Assembly: GCF_032854445.1 (NCBI RefSeq)
Contig: NC_088296.1
Location: 17,103,485-17,167,484, forward strand
DNA from: Liolophura sinensis
Lineage: Eukaryota > Mollusca > Polyplacophora > Chitonida > Chitonidae
Direction: 5' to 3'
DNA: 64,000 nucleotides
Positions 12,021 to 23,116 of this stretch are shown here, one piece after another (position 1 is the stretch's first letter; every line of letters begins with the position of its first letter). A program made the position numbers and the translations under genes. The notes under the pieces are model-generated. The model had not been told where the DNA came from and made no database searches. It worked only from the letters and a program-made list of their open reading frames with translations.

Positions 12021-12640
12021 CCTCAGAACAACAGTTAACAAAATAAAAAGTTTATAAAGGTGACGGATATATCTAAGCAAACCAAAGCGTTGGCGTGTTG
12101 TTGAGAACGATATCAGCGTTCGCAAAATAGCAGACATCAAAAACAGTGGACATGCTGATCTCCTACGGCAAATGTACGATGAAAAACTGTCGTAAAAATT
12201 AATGTTTAACAGTTGAAGTCTTACGGGTGGTATCTCAAAAAGTACTGCATGCACTGGGCACAGGGTTTGCACACATGTAGGGCGCAATAATACGAGGGGG
12301 ATATTCCATCGTTGATTTTGTGTGTATATATTAAGTATCGTAAATTACTCTAGTCCTGACTTAATGTATTGTGTATAAAAATCAATGTTAAACAAAATGT
12401 TGGTATCTTAAGAAGTATTCCAACATACCTCCAAAAACCTTAGCACAAAAAGCAAAAGTGAACGAAGTGTGCTAAAAATCGTAAGCTATACGCAGTTGCC
12501 ATCCTTGTCATGGACAATGAGACGCCTCCATTAGGCTAATAAAATAGGGTGTCTGGGTTATTCTGTCAGAACGTCAATTTTCTTCGAAATTTGACAGCTC
12601 ACATGTTTGGAGGACAAATGCAAAGTGAATTTACATATGA
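12021..12640. other. Intergenic, nothing firm
   Basis: A weak resemblance links about 12290-12390 with 13940-14040 (shared TTCCATCG and TATTAA...CGTAAAT order), possibly another old repeat. No gene was seen. Confidence 0.3.
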
Positions 12641-12649
12641 TTTATGTAT

Positions 12650-13230
12650 TTATTTGATTGCTGTTTTTTACGCCGTACTCTAGCATGTATCACATATACG
12701 ACGGCGGCCAGAATAATGGTGGGAGTTTTTTTTTTTTTTTTTTTGATTGGTGTTTTACGCCGTACTCAAGAATATTTCACTTATACGACGGCGGCCAGCA
12801 TTATGGTGGGATTTTTTTTTTTTTTTTTGATTGGTGTTTTACGCCGTACTCAAGAATATTTCACTTATACAACCGCGGCCAGCATTATGGTGGGATTTTT
12901 TTTTTTTTTTTTTTTGATTGGTGTTTTACGCCGTACTCAAGAATATTTCACTTATACGACGGCGGCCAGCATTATGGTGGGTGGAAACCGGGCAGAGCCC
13001 GGGGGAAACCCACGACCATCCGCAGGTTGCTGGAAGACCTTCCACTTACGAATTATGGTTGGAGGAAACCAAACCGAGTCAGGATGAAACCCACCCGCAG
13101 GTTTGTTGGGAGACCTTCGAATGTTCGGCCGGAGAGGAAGTAGCATGAGTTGGACATGAACTCACAGCGACCGCTGTTCCTGGGTCATTACGCTGAGTTA
13201 GCGCGCTAACTAACTGAGCCACGGAGGCCC
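12650..13230 (-). mobile_element. SINE-A copy with a four-fold tandem tail
   Basis: On the minus strand this is a tRNA-headed SINE. The head (GCCTCCGTGGCTCAGT) is near 13230, followed by the core and then the tail. The tail segment of about 80 bp (GCCGCCGTCGTATAAGTG, CTTGAGTACGGCGTAAAAC, then an A run) is present four times in tandem between about 12655 and 12985. The outermost copy is the most diverged. Open frames of 147-161 codons across it are by-products of the repeated tail. Confidence 0.85.
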
Positions 13231-13785
13231 CTACGTATAATTGGTTTGGCAGTAAAGTTTAAAGGAGAAATGGTTACCTTTACCTACACATTGTAGCCAA
13301 CAGCTATATATCCCTTGAATAGGATTTAAAAAGGTGACATCAAAGAACAAACATCTAGGTACTATATCTGCATAAGCGCAACATGGGCAACGATGTGGGG
13401 TTTTTTTCAACGTCCTCTTACTAAGAAACCCTCCAAAAGCCGCATATTGCAGGCTATGGGAGTAAACAACTTGCGCTCGATGATGGCAGACATCTCCGAT
13501 GATGCCGGACTCAGCGTTACACAAACCACTGTCTTCTCACCTCTGTAGCTACAGTTCTGAGCCACGCTGGTGTTGTCAATAACTGCCACGTGTCTCGCCC
13601 TGACTGGGTGATTTATTTCCCACCAATTCCATTGCATGGACTTGCCCAGAATCATAACAACACAACCCAGACTCAAAAAAGAGAGGGCGGTTATTTTCGG
13701 TGTTATGTTTCCCTCTTATGCCTCCATTAGTTTATTATGGTATGTCAGACTAGAAATAATACATAGATTGCCATACTCAATTCAC
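13231..13785. other. Intergenic, nothing recognised
   Basis: No repeat or gene motif was identified. Confidence 0.35.
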
Positions 13786-13876
13786 CTAGATAATGCACGA
13801 CAGACGGGAGTTATTCACTATTTGAGAACGAGGGGCCCGGTCAGTGGACAACTCCCGTCTGCTGTCCATTATCTAG
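13786..13876. repeat. Inverted repeat, 27-bp arms, 37-bp loop
   Basis: Arms at 13786-13812 and 13850-13876 share CTAGATAATG and the block AGACGGGAGTT in inverted order, with a few mismatches in the middle. It is probably a small foldback element or its remnant. Confidence 0.7.
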
Positions 13877-15055
13877 CTAATTTGATCGTGGCAAACTACG
13901 TTTTATTTCTCATTGTTTATTGACCTGAAGTTTGATATGCATATAAAGCACAATGGTGTAGGAATGTTCCATCGCTGACGTTCTGTGAGCATATTAATTA
14001 CCGTAAATAATAATGTTCACAATTTCAATTCTTTATGCATTGAGCCGAATTTGTGTATTCATGTGTCCCATACAGACCAGCTCTTTGGTAGTCTTGCTAC
14101 CAATTCTAAGTTTATTTCACAGTTTGATTCTCCAGTTTCTTTAATTTGTTTAACAAATTTGAACGTTTCAACTGGGTTAATAGAGGCCTTTAGTTAGAAG
14201 TTCCAAGTTGTAATTTCTAACTTCAAACTACAATTAGTTTACTAACTAATGGTCTCTATTATGGTCACCTTGTTGAGATCTCACTTTATTGCCATGCAGC
14301 GCACGTGTAAGTTCTACAAAGGATAGCTAGATCGTTCTTTCAAGAAAGAAGGAAAAGAATATAGCCTATAATCTGAAACATGGAATCTCTTGATATTACA
14401 TTTGCTCAGGTAGTATATGACTTGTTTTATTCAACAATTAAACCGCGTACACAGCTCTTAGGAATAGAAGTGTATTGAGTTCGAACTCTTTTAGCGCTAA
14501 CGGTTAAACGTGTCATAATGTATCATGCCAAAAAAAGTTTAGGCAACTACTGTGGATAACATTTGCTATAACACGAGCGTTTGAACAATAATCACTAAAA
14601 CATAATTAGAACAATCATGAACTTTGAGGAACTGAAAATATGTGAACTTTAGAAGTTTCTGTATAAAGTCACATGATACAATAGGACTGTGTTCACCTCT
14701 GGTGAAAAAAGAGTTCGAACTCGAAACTCCCCTATTGAGCTTGACAATCTTCTTGGGTAGGAAATCAGGTTAAGTGGTTAGATCCAGTGAAGCAACACTA
14801 GAAGTAGGTCGGCCTACTATAAACTAATATTAATCAGACGAAAGAGTGCGAAAATTTATTTGTAAATGTGGTCTTCAATATTTTCTTCGATTTTTCTTGA
14901 AAGAGAAAAAGACGCATGAAAATGATTTTTGTATGGGGGGGGGGGGGTATTTGGGACCACATCTTGGTATATATTGTATTTGCGCAATTGTGCTATCAAT
15001 GGGGATGTAACAAATGTTTAATATATGTACTGGAATTTGGCCAATAAATGTGTTA
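13877..15055. other. Intergenic with one short inverted repeat
   Basis: The 16-mer GAGTTCGAACTCTTTT at 14477-14492 is present as its reverse complement at 14707-14722. Half of that 16-mer is itself a palindrome. Otherwise only short open frames and a G run near 14935. Confidence 0.4.
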
Positions 15056-15059
15056 AACC

Positions 15060-15240
15060 TGGATTTGATCATATTTCTTTTTTTGTTATATTCACAAATA
15101 TTATCATAATTAAAAATAAATGCATGTGTTTTCTTTATGAACAACAAATTGACATTCAAAGAAATACATTGTAAACACATTACATCCTTATTTAAAAACA
15201 TTATTATACAAAGACGATAAATACCAAGAAATAGCCCCAT
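15060..15240 (+). repeat. Dispersed AT-rich repeat, copy 1
   Basis: It resembles 21340-21520. Both hold an ATTATCATAATT-like block, then an ACA(CA)TTACATC block, then ATTATTA-ACAAAGAC followed by ATATACCAAAAGA-like sequence. The class is unknown. Confidence 0.45.
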
Positions 15241-15529
15241 ATAGCCACTATACCAACAATTTCAATACTCCTTTCTCCTGGGAGAAAAAAAAAACGAAAA
15301 AAAATGTTAAAGACCATATTTGCATATTCGTTTTTACGCTTTTTCATCTATTTTTTATGGTTTCGTCTAATTTACCAAGTTTTTAAGTTTTTAAGTTTTT
15401 AACATAATTGACATAAAGCCAGGAAATATCCAGGGACTTTTTTTTTCATTAAAGTTGTTTGATTTGACAAAAGCTCCCCACAAAACCAAAGAAAATGGGG
15501 AAAAAGACTAAACGGGCTACATTTAAAGC

Positions 15530-15685
15530 ACGTGGGAAGGTCGTGCAGCAGCCTGCGGATGGTCGTGGGTTTCTCCCGGGCTCTGCCCGGTTTCCACCCA
15601 CCATAATGCTGGCCGCCATCTTTTAAGTGAAATATTCTTGAGTACGGCGTAAAACACCAATCAAATATAAATAAATAAATAAACA
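15530..15685 (+). mobile_element. SINE-A copy, 5'-truncated
   Basis: It holds the core (GGATGGTCGTGGGTTTCTCC) through the tail GAGTACGGCGTAAAACACC and an AAAT-rich end. The tRNA-like head is missing. Confidence 0.85.
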
Positions 15686-15769
15686 TTTATAGCACTATGA
15701 TTCTCAAACAGGTATTAATGAAATGTTCCTCTTCTAATGAGGAAAAAAACCTTTTTTGACTTGTTTTTG

Positions 15770-16227
15770 TATTTGATTGTTGTTTAACGCCTAGCATAAA
15801 AGTGTTATACGGTCAGTTCTATTGTTGGCGGAAATGGGGGTGCCTGCATGGTACCGACTTTTGGCAACTTACTAACGAACTGTATGCACACTGTATTGTT
15901 GGATGCCACCAATTGTTAAGTTGTCCACAAGAGCTGTTGTCACGAAGGCTTGACAAAAAATGTAAGTGGTGAGTAAGGGTTGGGATGGGAAAGGAGGTGA
16001 TCAGATTAATTCTGAAACGTCCCGTTAGTAGTGATGATATTTACGTTTACTGCATTCAGTCGTTGTGTAACGCGGTGTTGTTGTTTTTTTTTTTTACACT
16101 TATAGAACACCGGTTATTTTTACTGGTGGAGAAAACCAGAATGCATGGAGTACAGCGGTGACCAGGTACCTGACAAATCCCTAGCTTAAAGCAGTAACAG
16201 ACAGAGCTGGGTTCGAACCTCAGCTTT
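15770..16227 (+). other. Possible old SINE-like sequence
   Basis: A GTTTAACGCC tail-like motif near 15783 and a B-box-like GGGTTCGAACCTC at 16209-16221 suggest tRNA-derived repeats different from SINE-A and SINE-B. No boundaries could be set. Confidence 0.3.
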
Positions 16228-16231
16228 CAAA

Positions 16232-16396
16232 TGCCTGCTGCGTGAACATGGGCGAGATTCCCCGAGACACTAAGCCTCACTGGTCAATGGCCGATTGGCT
16301 GCTGCGTGAACACGGGCGAGGTTCCCCGAGACACTAAAACCTCACTATTTAAATGGCGGATTACCTGCTGCGTGAACACGGGCGAGTTTCAACGAC
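16232..16396 (+). repeat. Short tandem array, unit about 66 bp, 2.5 copies
   Basis: Each unit starts CTGCTGCGTGAACA(C/T)GGGC and contains CCCCGAGACACTAA. The third unit is cut off where SINE-B begins. Confidence 0.75.
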
Positions 16397-16403
16397 ACGC
16401 ACC

Positions 16404-16728
16404 GGCCTGGATAGCACAGTTGGCAGAGCGCCCGCTTCGGGACCGGTAGATCCAGGATCAATCCTTGATCGAGGAAGTTGTAACTTCTTCGCTTGGCGTT
16501 CAGCATGAAGAGGATAGTGCAACGACTGGTTGACCCGTATCAGTATAATGGCTCGGGCGGGGCGGCTTACTTGCCTTCGGTAAGTCGTCTCAATGAAGCA
16601 GCACTAAATAAAAGAGCGGTGGAAATCCGTCCTGCAACAAGGAGGCACATTACACGTACGTGCACCCTAATGATTCCTTCGTCGTCATATGACTGAAAAA
16701 TTGTTGAGTACGACGTTAAACCCCAAGC
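16404..16728 (+). mobile_element. SINE-B copy, near full length
   Basis: The tRNA-like head carries an A-box-like TAGCACAGTTGGCAGAGCG and a B-box-like GTAGATCCAGGATCAATCC. The body includes GTATCAGTATAATGGCTCGG, and the tail is CGACGTTAAACCCCAAGC. This is the best reference copy in the window. Confidence 0.85.
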
Positions 16729-17704
16729 GATGAAACAGGAAGTGTTCAGAAAACTGAAAAACTCTGTCTCAGATTTTGGTTACAATAATACAATACACAT
16801 TCATTCTCTTGATACAAAGTTTGCCCAGTATGATTCAACTCTTGAAAAAATTTTCTTAACGAATGCTGATTAAATAATCCCGCACGAGGACACCAGTGAT
16901 GAGGCTAAACAAGCCTGCGTGGGACGCACCGACTCCAAGATTGTCTAGTGGTGGCAGTCATGTAAAGCGAATGGAAATTTCGTCGTCCACACCAACCCAG
17001 TACTCCCAGTACGTAATACACACCCTAGGTGTGTGCCTGCGGTCCCTCGTTCTCAAACATTCGCCTGTAGTGCATCATCTAGGAAAAGACGGTAAATTAC
17101 GCTTTATTTCTTAAATAAAACAGCGTTACATATCTGATACAATGAGCCGATGTCAGTGAAGGCGTGACAGCACCAGATGTGCCTGTCTCTTCTGCTGAAG
17201 AGATTAGCGCCATCTGACATCAGGGAAAGGGAACCAACCAGATGTGAAGCAGGGTCTCAAGCCTTTGCATCGTCGAACATTGGATGTAGCACACGGTCCA
17301 CAATGGTACAGTGTATCAGTTTCTACTGTAACGTCATTCTGTTTTTATTGTGGCGTCATCATCATGATCTAGGAAAAGAACAGTTGACGTCAATAACCTG
17401 AGGGCGGATTCCTGCTGTCTGGCATTCGCCGGGTCCCCGGGTGTTTGCAGTGTCAACGATGGAAGCAAGAGCCTCTGCGAGACTGTGATAATTTGCTAAT
17501 GGTCGCACGTAATCAGTTATGTCCTGCCGCCTGTTAATTTACTTCAGTTTAGGTTTTATTCTGATTACTTAACGTAAAGAGTAACAACTGACAAGTCCGC
17601 TAACACAAAAGGCTGTTACTCTATATGAAAACATATTTAGAGTATCCCAAATGCATTATGGACTTCACATAAGATAACTTTCTGGTTCTTTTGATGTTTT
17701 GGAA
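16729..17704. other. Intergenic, nothing recognised
   Basis: Short open frames only; no exon of the neighbouring FReD gene seen. Confidence 0.35.
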
Positions 17705-17969
17705 GGCCTCCGTGGCTCAGTCGGTTAGCGCGCTAGCGCAGCGTAGTGACCCAGAAGCCTCTCACCAATGCGGTCGCTGTGAGTTCAAGACCAGCTCATG
17801 CTGGCTTCCTCTCCGGCCGTACGTGGGAAGGTCTGCCAGCAACCTGCGGATGGTCGTGGGTTTCTCCCGGGCTGTGCCCGGTTTCCACCCACCATAATGC
17901 TGGCCGCCGTTGTATAAGTGAAATATTCTTGAGTACGGCGTAAAACGCCAATCAAATAAATAAATAAAT
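17705..17969 (+). mobile_element. SINE-A copy, full length
   Basis: It is complete. The head GGCCTCCGTGGCTCAGTCGG has an A-box, the B-box-like GAGTTCAAGACCAGC follows, then the conserved core, the tail GAGTACGGCGTAAAACGCC and (AAAT)n. It lies about 105 bp past the stop codon of FReD gene A, in the region of that gene's 3' UTR, in the opposite orientation. Confidence 0.9.
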
Positions 17970-18074
17970 CTTTTGATGTTTTAAAAATCCACGAGGAACT
18001 TTTTTTATCTTCCGGCAGCAACTGATTTCTGAGCTCAGCAGAGACCTCCACTTTTTCATCTCTCTGTCTCTCTC

Positions 18075-18739
18075 TCATGGCATTTCGCTGTAGTATTTTT
18101 TGACCCTTATTTGCATGTATCCGCCTTGAAGTGGCTGGCTTCCATAATTGTATAAATAGTTGAGCCGGGGTACGTTTGTTTTCAACAAAGGTCCGTTGAG
18201 ATTGGCCGCAGTACAGTCCTCAGCAAACCACCAGCCGGCTTGAAATGTCGTTGTACAGTCGTTGCTGACGTCGTTGTCATAGGTGCTGAACGGTTTGCCG
18301 TTAATGTTACGTCGTGGGTCGATGCTCGGTGTCAGGGAGTCGCCGTCCATTGTACCTGGGCGATAAGGTCCCAGATGTATAGCGTAGCGCTCGGTTTCGT
18401 TCCCCACATATATCGAGTCGTAGTAAACAAATTTGAAAGATTCTCCGTATAGCGCTACTCCGACTTCCACTTCGTACTCTCCTTGTCGTGTGATTTGATG
18501 AATATACTCGTTCCCAATCCAGAAGTCCTTGTACCTGTTCCCGAATCCTTCTTTGTACGCCTGCCAGGTCTCCACAAAGCTCGGTTTAGGATTAGCCCAG
18601 TAGCTTCTAAATGTCAAATGGGTCATACCGCCAGTAGCGTGGTTGTTACATTTCACACGGAATGGGTGTGGTGAGTCCTTTGGTTGGATGTAAAATTCTT
18701 GGGTTACCCGAATCCGATCGATGTGCCCTTCAGAACAAT
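18075..18739 (-). CDS. PAN-EGF-FReD gene A, exon 3: fibrinogen-related domain
   Basis: The exon is open from a TTTTCTG/CAG-like acceptor at 18740-18741 to TGA at 18075-18077. It starts with two bases of a split Asp codon and encodes 220 further residues. Family marks are the start DCSEG, FWIGNEYIHQIT, the Asp-rich calcium-site region STYDNDVSNDC, and GWWFAEDC followed by NLNGPL. Four cysteines fit the two disulfides usual for FReDs. Secreted FReD proteins (ficolins, tachylectins, molluscan FREPs) often bind acetylated sugars on microbes; binding by this protein is inference. It joins to exons at 19634-19733 and 32451-32786, giving a 366-residue product. Length and splice phase equal those of gene D (48973-49637). 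The intron just upstream carries a tandem array derived from this exon's acceptor. Confidence 0.9.
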
Positions 18740-18779
18740 CTGAAAAGAGAACAAGAAGTCCATTATCTGTCTGGCCTTC

Positions 18780-19195
18780 CCTTCAGAACAGTCCTTTAAC
18801 TGACTTAAAACAGTGAGTTCATTAATTATGTTTGCCCCCTGAACAGTCTAAAACAGTAAATCCATTAACTGACTGGTTTTCCCCTCAAAATATCTTAAAA
18901 CAGAAAGTCCATTAACTGACATGTTTGACCCTCAGAACAGTCAAAAACCAGAAAGTCCATTAACTATGTTTGGCCCTCAAAACAGTCTAAAAACAGAACA
19001 GTCTGAACACAGAAATTCCGTTGACTATACTTGGCCCTCAAAACAGTCTAAATACAGTAAGTTCATTTTCTGACTTGTTTGATCCCCAGAACAGTCTAAA
19101 ACCAGATAGTCAGTTAAGTGCATTGGTTTTTCTCTGAGAACACCTGGAACAGAAAACATATTAACTGACTAATGTGCCCTTCAGAAACGTACAGG
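18780..19195. repeat. Degenerate tandem array of splice-acceptor-like units
   Basis: About eight to ten units of roughly 50 bp. On the minus strand most units read T-rich tract, AG, then ACTGTTCTGAGGGC or a close variant. That is the same order as the real acceptor and first codons of the FReD exon at 18739 (AG, then A(C/T)TGTTCTGAAGGGC). Units at about 18840, 18975, 19000, 19040 and 19090 keep an AG directly before ACTGTT. Confidence 0.7.
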
Positions 19196-19396
19196 GAGTC
19201 CACCAATTGATATCTTATTGTAGCATTTTTCACCAGCTATACATAGTCAGGGTCATTGTTGTTTTCGATGAGGTTTGTTACATATTTATTTGTCCCTAGT
19301 TTATCGTCATACTCACAAACATTTTAATTATAATATAGTGGACATTTTTATGCCCAACGTGCCATGGTTGAACGACTGACTGCTAGTTACTCACTA

Positions 19397-19535
19397 ATCA
19401 TCATCACCAATGTCATTACCATCGTCGTCGTCTTCGTTGTCGTCGTCATCATCATAGTCGGAACCATCACCGTCACAATGACCACCATCATCATCATCAT
19501 CGTCCTCGTCGTCATAATCATTGTCATCATCATAT
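19397..19535. repeat. ATC/GTC trinucleotide repeat
   Basis: An imperfect run of ATC and GTC triplets in intron 2 of gene A. The open frame across it is low complexity and not a gene. Confidence 0.8.
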
Positions 19536-19633
19536 TGAAAAATTCACATCTCATCAAAATTACTTCCCGCAGATGAGCACGACTATAAGCAGTGTTATCT
19601 GTCTACTCACCTGTATAGTTAATAATGACTTAC

Positions 19634-19733
19634 CTCTCATTATCCGTTGACAGGTGAGCCCGGCATAACTCTCCACACATCTACACCTGTCTTCAGCATC
19701 CAGGTATTCCCCACCATTCTGACAAGGGGATTC
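19634..19733 (-). CDS. PAN-EGF-FReD gene A, exon 2: EGF-like
   Basis: The exon lies between acceptor TTTGTAG and donor GTAAGT, 100 bp long. It encodes 33 residues, ESPCQNGGEYLDAEDRCRC and onward to QRIMR, plus one base of the Asp codon shared with exon 3. The spacing fits cysteines 2, 4, 5 and 6 of an EGF module (PCQNGG, RCRC, LTC). Cysteines 1 and 3 are absent, which are the two that pair with each other in a normal EGF domain. The EGF exons of genes D and B lack the same two. The frame is phase 0 at its start, fitting the end of exon 1 at 32451. In the intact protein it links the PAN and FReD modules. Confidence 0.85.
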
Positions 19734-20043
19734 CTACAAAACAAGCAGTGCGTTTGACGAAAAAAAAATTCTAGCATGTCAAAGCATGAAATACCCCGGT
19801 ACGCAATGTACATACGGAGTAATACAAGTGACATTGAGCAGAATATGTTTTATGGAAAAACGGCAATCGGGAATTGGGAAAGACATAACGTGACATAAGT
19901 GATTTGGTAGCAAACAAGTTATCTTTTTCACAAATCTACACTGCTCTTGTCTATAAACAAAAAACTACGTGGTATAATAGCTCAGCTTTGGTTCCCTTGC
20001 AGGAAAGAAAAAAATACACTTTTTTATAAACTGGATTTTCCAA

Positions 20044-20044
<1 letters not shown>

Positions 20045-20119
<75 letters not shown>
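20045..20119. repeat. (AT)n microsatellite
   Basis: A 75-bp uninterrupted AT dinucleotide run in intron 1 of gene A. Confidence 0.95.
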
Positions 20120-20121
<2 letters not shown>

Positions 20122-20309
20122 TGGCCTACGGACTTTCATAGACAGAATTTTTAATAAGCTTATGTAATCGTCAGTGCCCAGTGAACACCAACAGGTGTTT
20201 TATAGAACTCCGAATTATATACTTATATATACATTGCACGCAAATGAGTTATTTGTGTATGCTTGGGGTTTAACCCTGTACTTAATGATTTATGTATTTT
20301 ATGTGGTTA

Positions 20310-21330
20310 ACTACATACTTATATGTCAGGTACGTAAGGATTTGGTGTGTTTAACTACACACTCATAAGTTTTCACATACATGTCACGTGTGTAAGTATT
20401 CGGTGTGTTTAACAACACATCCAGAAGTTTCAGATGCATGTCACGCGTGTAAGTATTTGGTGTCGTTAACTAACCACTCACATGCTTTCACATGCATGTC
20501 ACGTGTGTAAGTATTTGGTGTGTGTAGCTACACACCCACAAGTTTTCACATACATGTCACGTGTGTAAGTATTCGGTGTGTTTAACAACACATCCAGAAG
20601 TTTCAGATGCATGTCACGCGTGTAAGTATTTGGTGTCGTTAACTAACCACTCACATGCTTTCACATGCATGTCACGTGTGTAAGTATTTGGTGTGTGTAG
20701 CTACACACCCACAAGTTTTCACATGCATGTCACGTGTGTAAGGATTTGGTGTCGTTAACTAACCACTCACATGCTTTCACATGCATGTCACGTGTGTAAG
20801 TATTTGGTGTGTGTAACTACACACCCACAAGTTTTCAAATGCATGTTCCGTGTGTAAGGATTTGGTGTGTGTAACTACACACCCACAAGTTTTCACATGC
20901 ATGTCACGTGTGTAAGTACTTGGTGTGTGTAACTACACACTCCTAAGTTTTCAAATAGATGTCACGTGTGTAAGGATTTGGTGTGTGTAACAACACACCC
21001 ACAAGTTTTCACATGGATGTCACGTGTGTAAGTATTTGGTGTGTTTAACAACACATCCAGAAGTTTCAGATGCATGTGACGTGTGTTAGTAATTAGTGTG
21101 TGTAACTACACACCCACAAGTTTTCACATCCATGTCACGTGTAAAAGGATTTGGTGTGTGTAACTACACACTCACAATTTTTCACATGCATGTCACGTGT
21201 GTAAGTATTTGGTGTATTTAACTACACACTCACAATATTTTACATACATGTCACGTGTGAAAGTATTTAGTGTCGTTAACTAACCACTCACATGCTTTCA
21301 CATGCATGTCACGTGTGTAAGTATTTGGTG
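20310..21330. repeat. Minisatellite, unit about 58 bp, about 18 copies
   Basis: Typical units contain GTGTGTAACTACACACCC (nearly self-complementary), AAGTTTTCACATGCATG and TCACGTGTGTAAG. Most units thus carry a CACGTG hexamer. A variant unit with TCGTTAACTAACCACTCACATGC recurs at intervals, suggesting higher-order copying. It lies in intron 1 of gene A. Confidence 0.9.
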
Positions 21331-21339
21331 AATTGGTGA

Positions 21340-21520
21340 ATTACGATAATATTTATAATTATTTTGAAAATATAAACATGACCAAAATCCAGGCTTCAGC
21401 TGACACAATTGTTAGTTGAAAATTCCAGATTCTGGTGTAAATACATTTATTAAACATGTGTTACATCGTCATTAATAAAATTATTACACAAAGACTATAT
21501 ATACCAAAAGATGATCCAAA
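21340..21520 (+). repeat. Dispersed AT-rich repeat, copy 2
   Basis: Same block order as 15060-15240, diverged. Confidence 0.45.
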
Positions 21521-23110
21521 ATACTCACAGTTCAAAATCATTTTTAAGTGTATTTTTCTCTGTGCAGAAAACTCGAAAATATATTGAATACCACATTTAC
21601 GATTAACTTTTCTCACCCCGTCATTTTAACTTTATGTAGTGAGGGTGGGGGATGTATTCAAGAGTGTAGTTTCAGCTATTTTACCACTGATTTGATTTTT
21701 GACCTGTTTTAACGTAAAACACCAAATCAAACGAACAAACAGATAAAGAATTGATAGAAAACGGCAAATTGTTTGCAGTCTAAGGAAGTGACCCAATCAC
21801 ACCTCGACTGTTCCCAACTGCTTGAATTTTACTGTCATTATCTCGCATTAATAAGTATTAATATATTCCTCACGAGAATTAGTTACGGTGTCTTGTGAAA
21901 TTTGGTGCATACGTAATATGGAACTTTCGGATGTTATTATACCTAATGCGTAAACTGATATCACGATCACAACTGTATCGAATGATCGTCGTCTATTTTG
22001 ACGAAATCAGCGGTACATTTTCTGCTATTTATCCTCCAGACATAGACTTACAACATCACAAAGTTCGAAAATAATAACATTTACTACTACGATACGATCT
22101 ATTCAATTTATACATTTCTTGATATCCCATCTCTTGTGTGCATATTTTCCGCCAATTGTCACGAATCTCGGAAGTAATGTCATTGGTGAGCATACTGTTG
22201 GCACGGGACCAGCTTAGCGATCCACATTCAGTCACACTGACCAACAAAGTTATTTTGACAGTTATTGCCGTTGACGTCAGCACAGCAGGCTACCAAATTT
22301 CCGGATTGACTGCTTGGGTGTTAAAAGCACATTCTCTTGAAGTTATTTTCACACGCCAAGTGGAAAGCTTTTGTGTACTTTTATATGTTAGGCCACATCC
22401 TAAACACCACATTAAGAAATAAAAACTAAGCGTCTTACTTGTCTGCGCTTTATTACTTCATGAATGGGAAGACGAGTACATATTTCAGTGATTGGATTTA
22501 CAGTATAGTGAATGCAAGACGTCTTCCTTACCCCAACCCACTGTTGTTGATATGCTAAGCAACGGCACCAACTTTGACAGTGCGTTGAATTATTTGCGAC
22601 GTGTTCCTTAACACATAGGCAAATATCTACGTGGTAATCAATAAAGTCATAAGTTATTTTGATAGATGCTTCTATAGCTGAGCACGGACGAGTAAGATTG
22701 CTTCGTATGTTTACAAAAGCCACCACAGCACTGACTAATCGAAAGAGCTAGACAAAGCGCTATGCTCTCGTAAAGTTTACCTCGTGGTTTGATTCAGCGC
22801 CTGTCGTCTGTATCGAGGTACATGTAAAATATGGTTCTCAATGACTAAGTGGCTTAGGTAAAATCAATCATACACCTATTTTTCGTTGCAAAGACTTTAG
22901 TAATTTAAATAGCCTACGTCTGTTTGATAGTAGGTCCTTTTGGTAATCAAACCGTTTTCCCGAGTTTAGCATGTCGTCGATTTTTTTCTGATCGACCCTG
23001 TATTCCCTCACAAAATACGCACACATTCAAAGGCTGCATTTTCTTACGTTGACCTTTTCAGGAGTAGGCTTGAGTCTCTCACCGATGTGATCTAACTGAG
23101 GATTAAACAT
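21521..23110. other. Intron 1 of gene A, nothing recognised
   Basis: A SINE-tail-like fragment (GTAAAACACCAAATCAAA) near 21713 is the only recognisable piece. Confidence 0.35.
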
Positions 23111-23116
23111 CGGAGA

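Noticed and set aside
12644-13148. Plus frames of 147-161 codons with poly-Phe
   Set aside because: Translation of the repeated SINE-A tail and its T runs.
17705-17790. tRNA gene (GGCCTCCGTGGCTCAGTCGG)
   Set aside because: It is the tRNA-like head of SINE-A; no cloverleaf with an anticodon arm can be formed, and the sequence runs into the SINE core.
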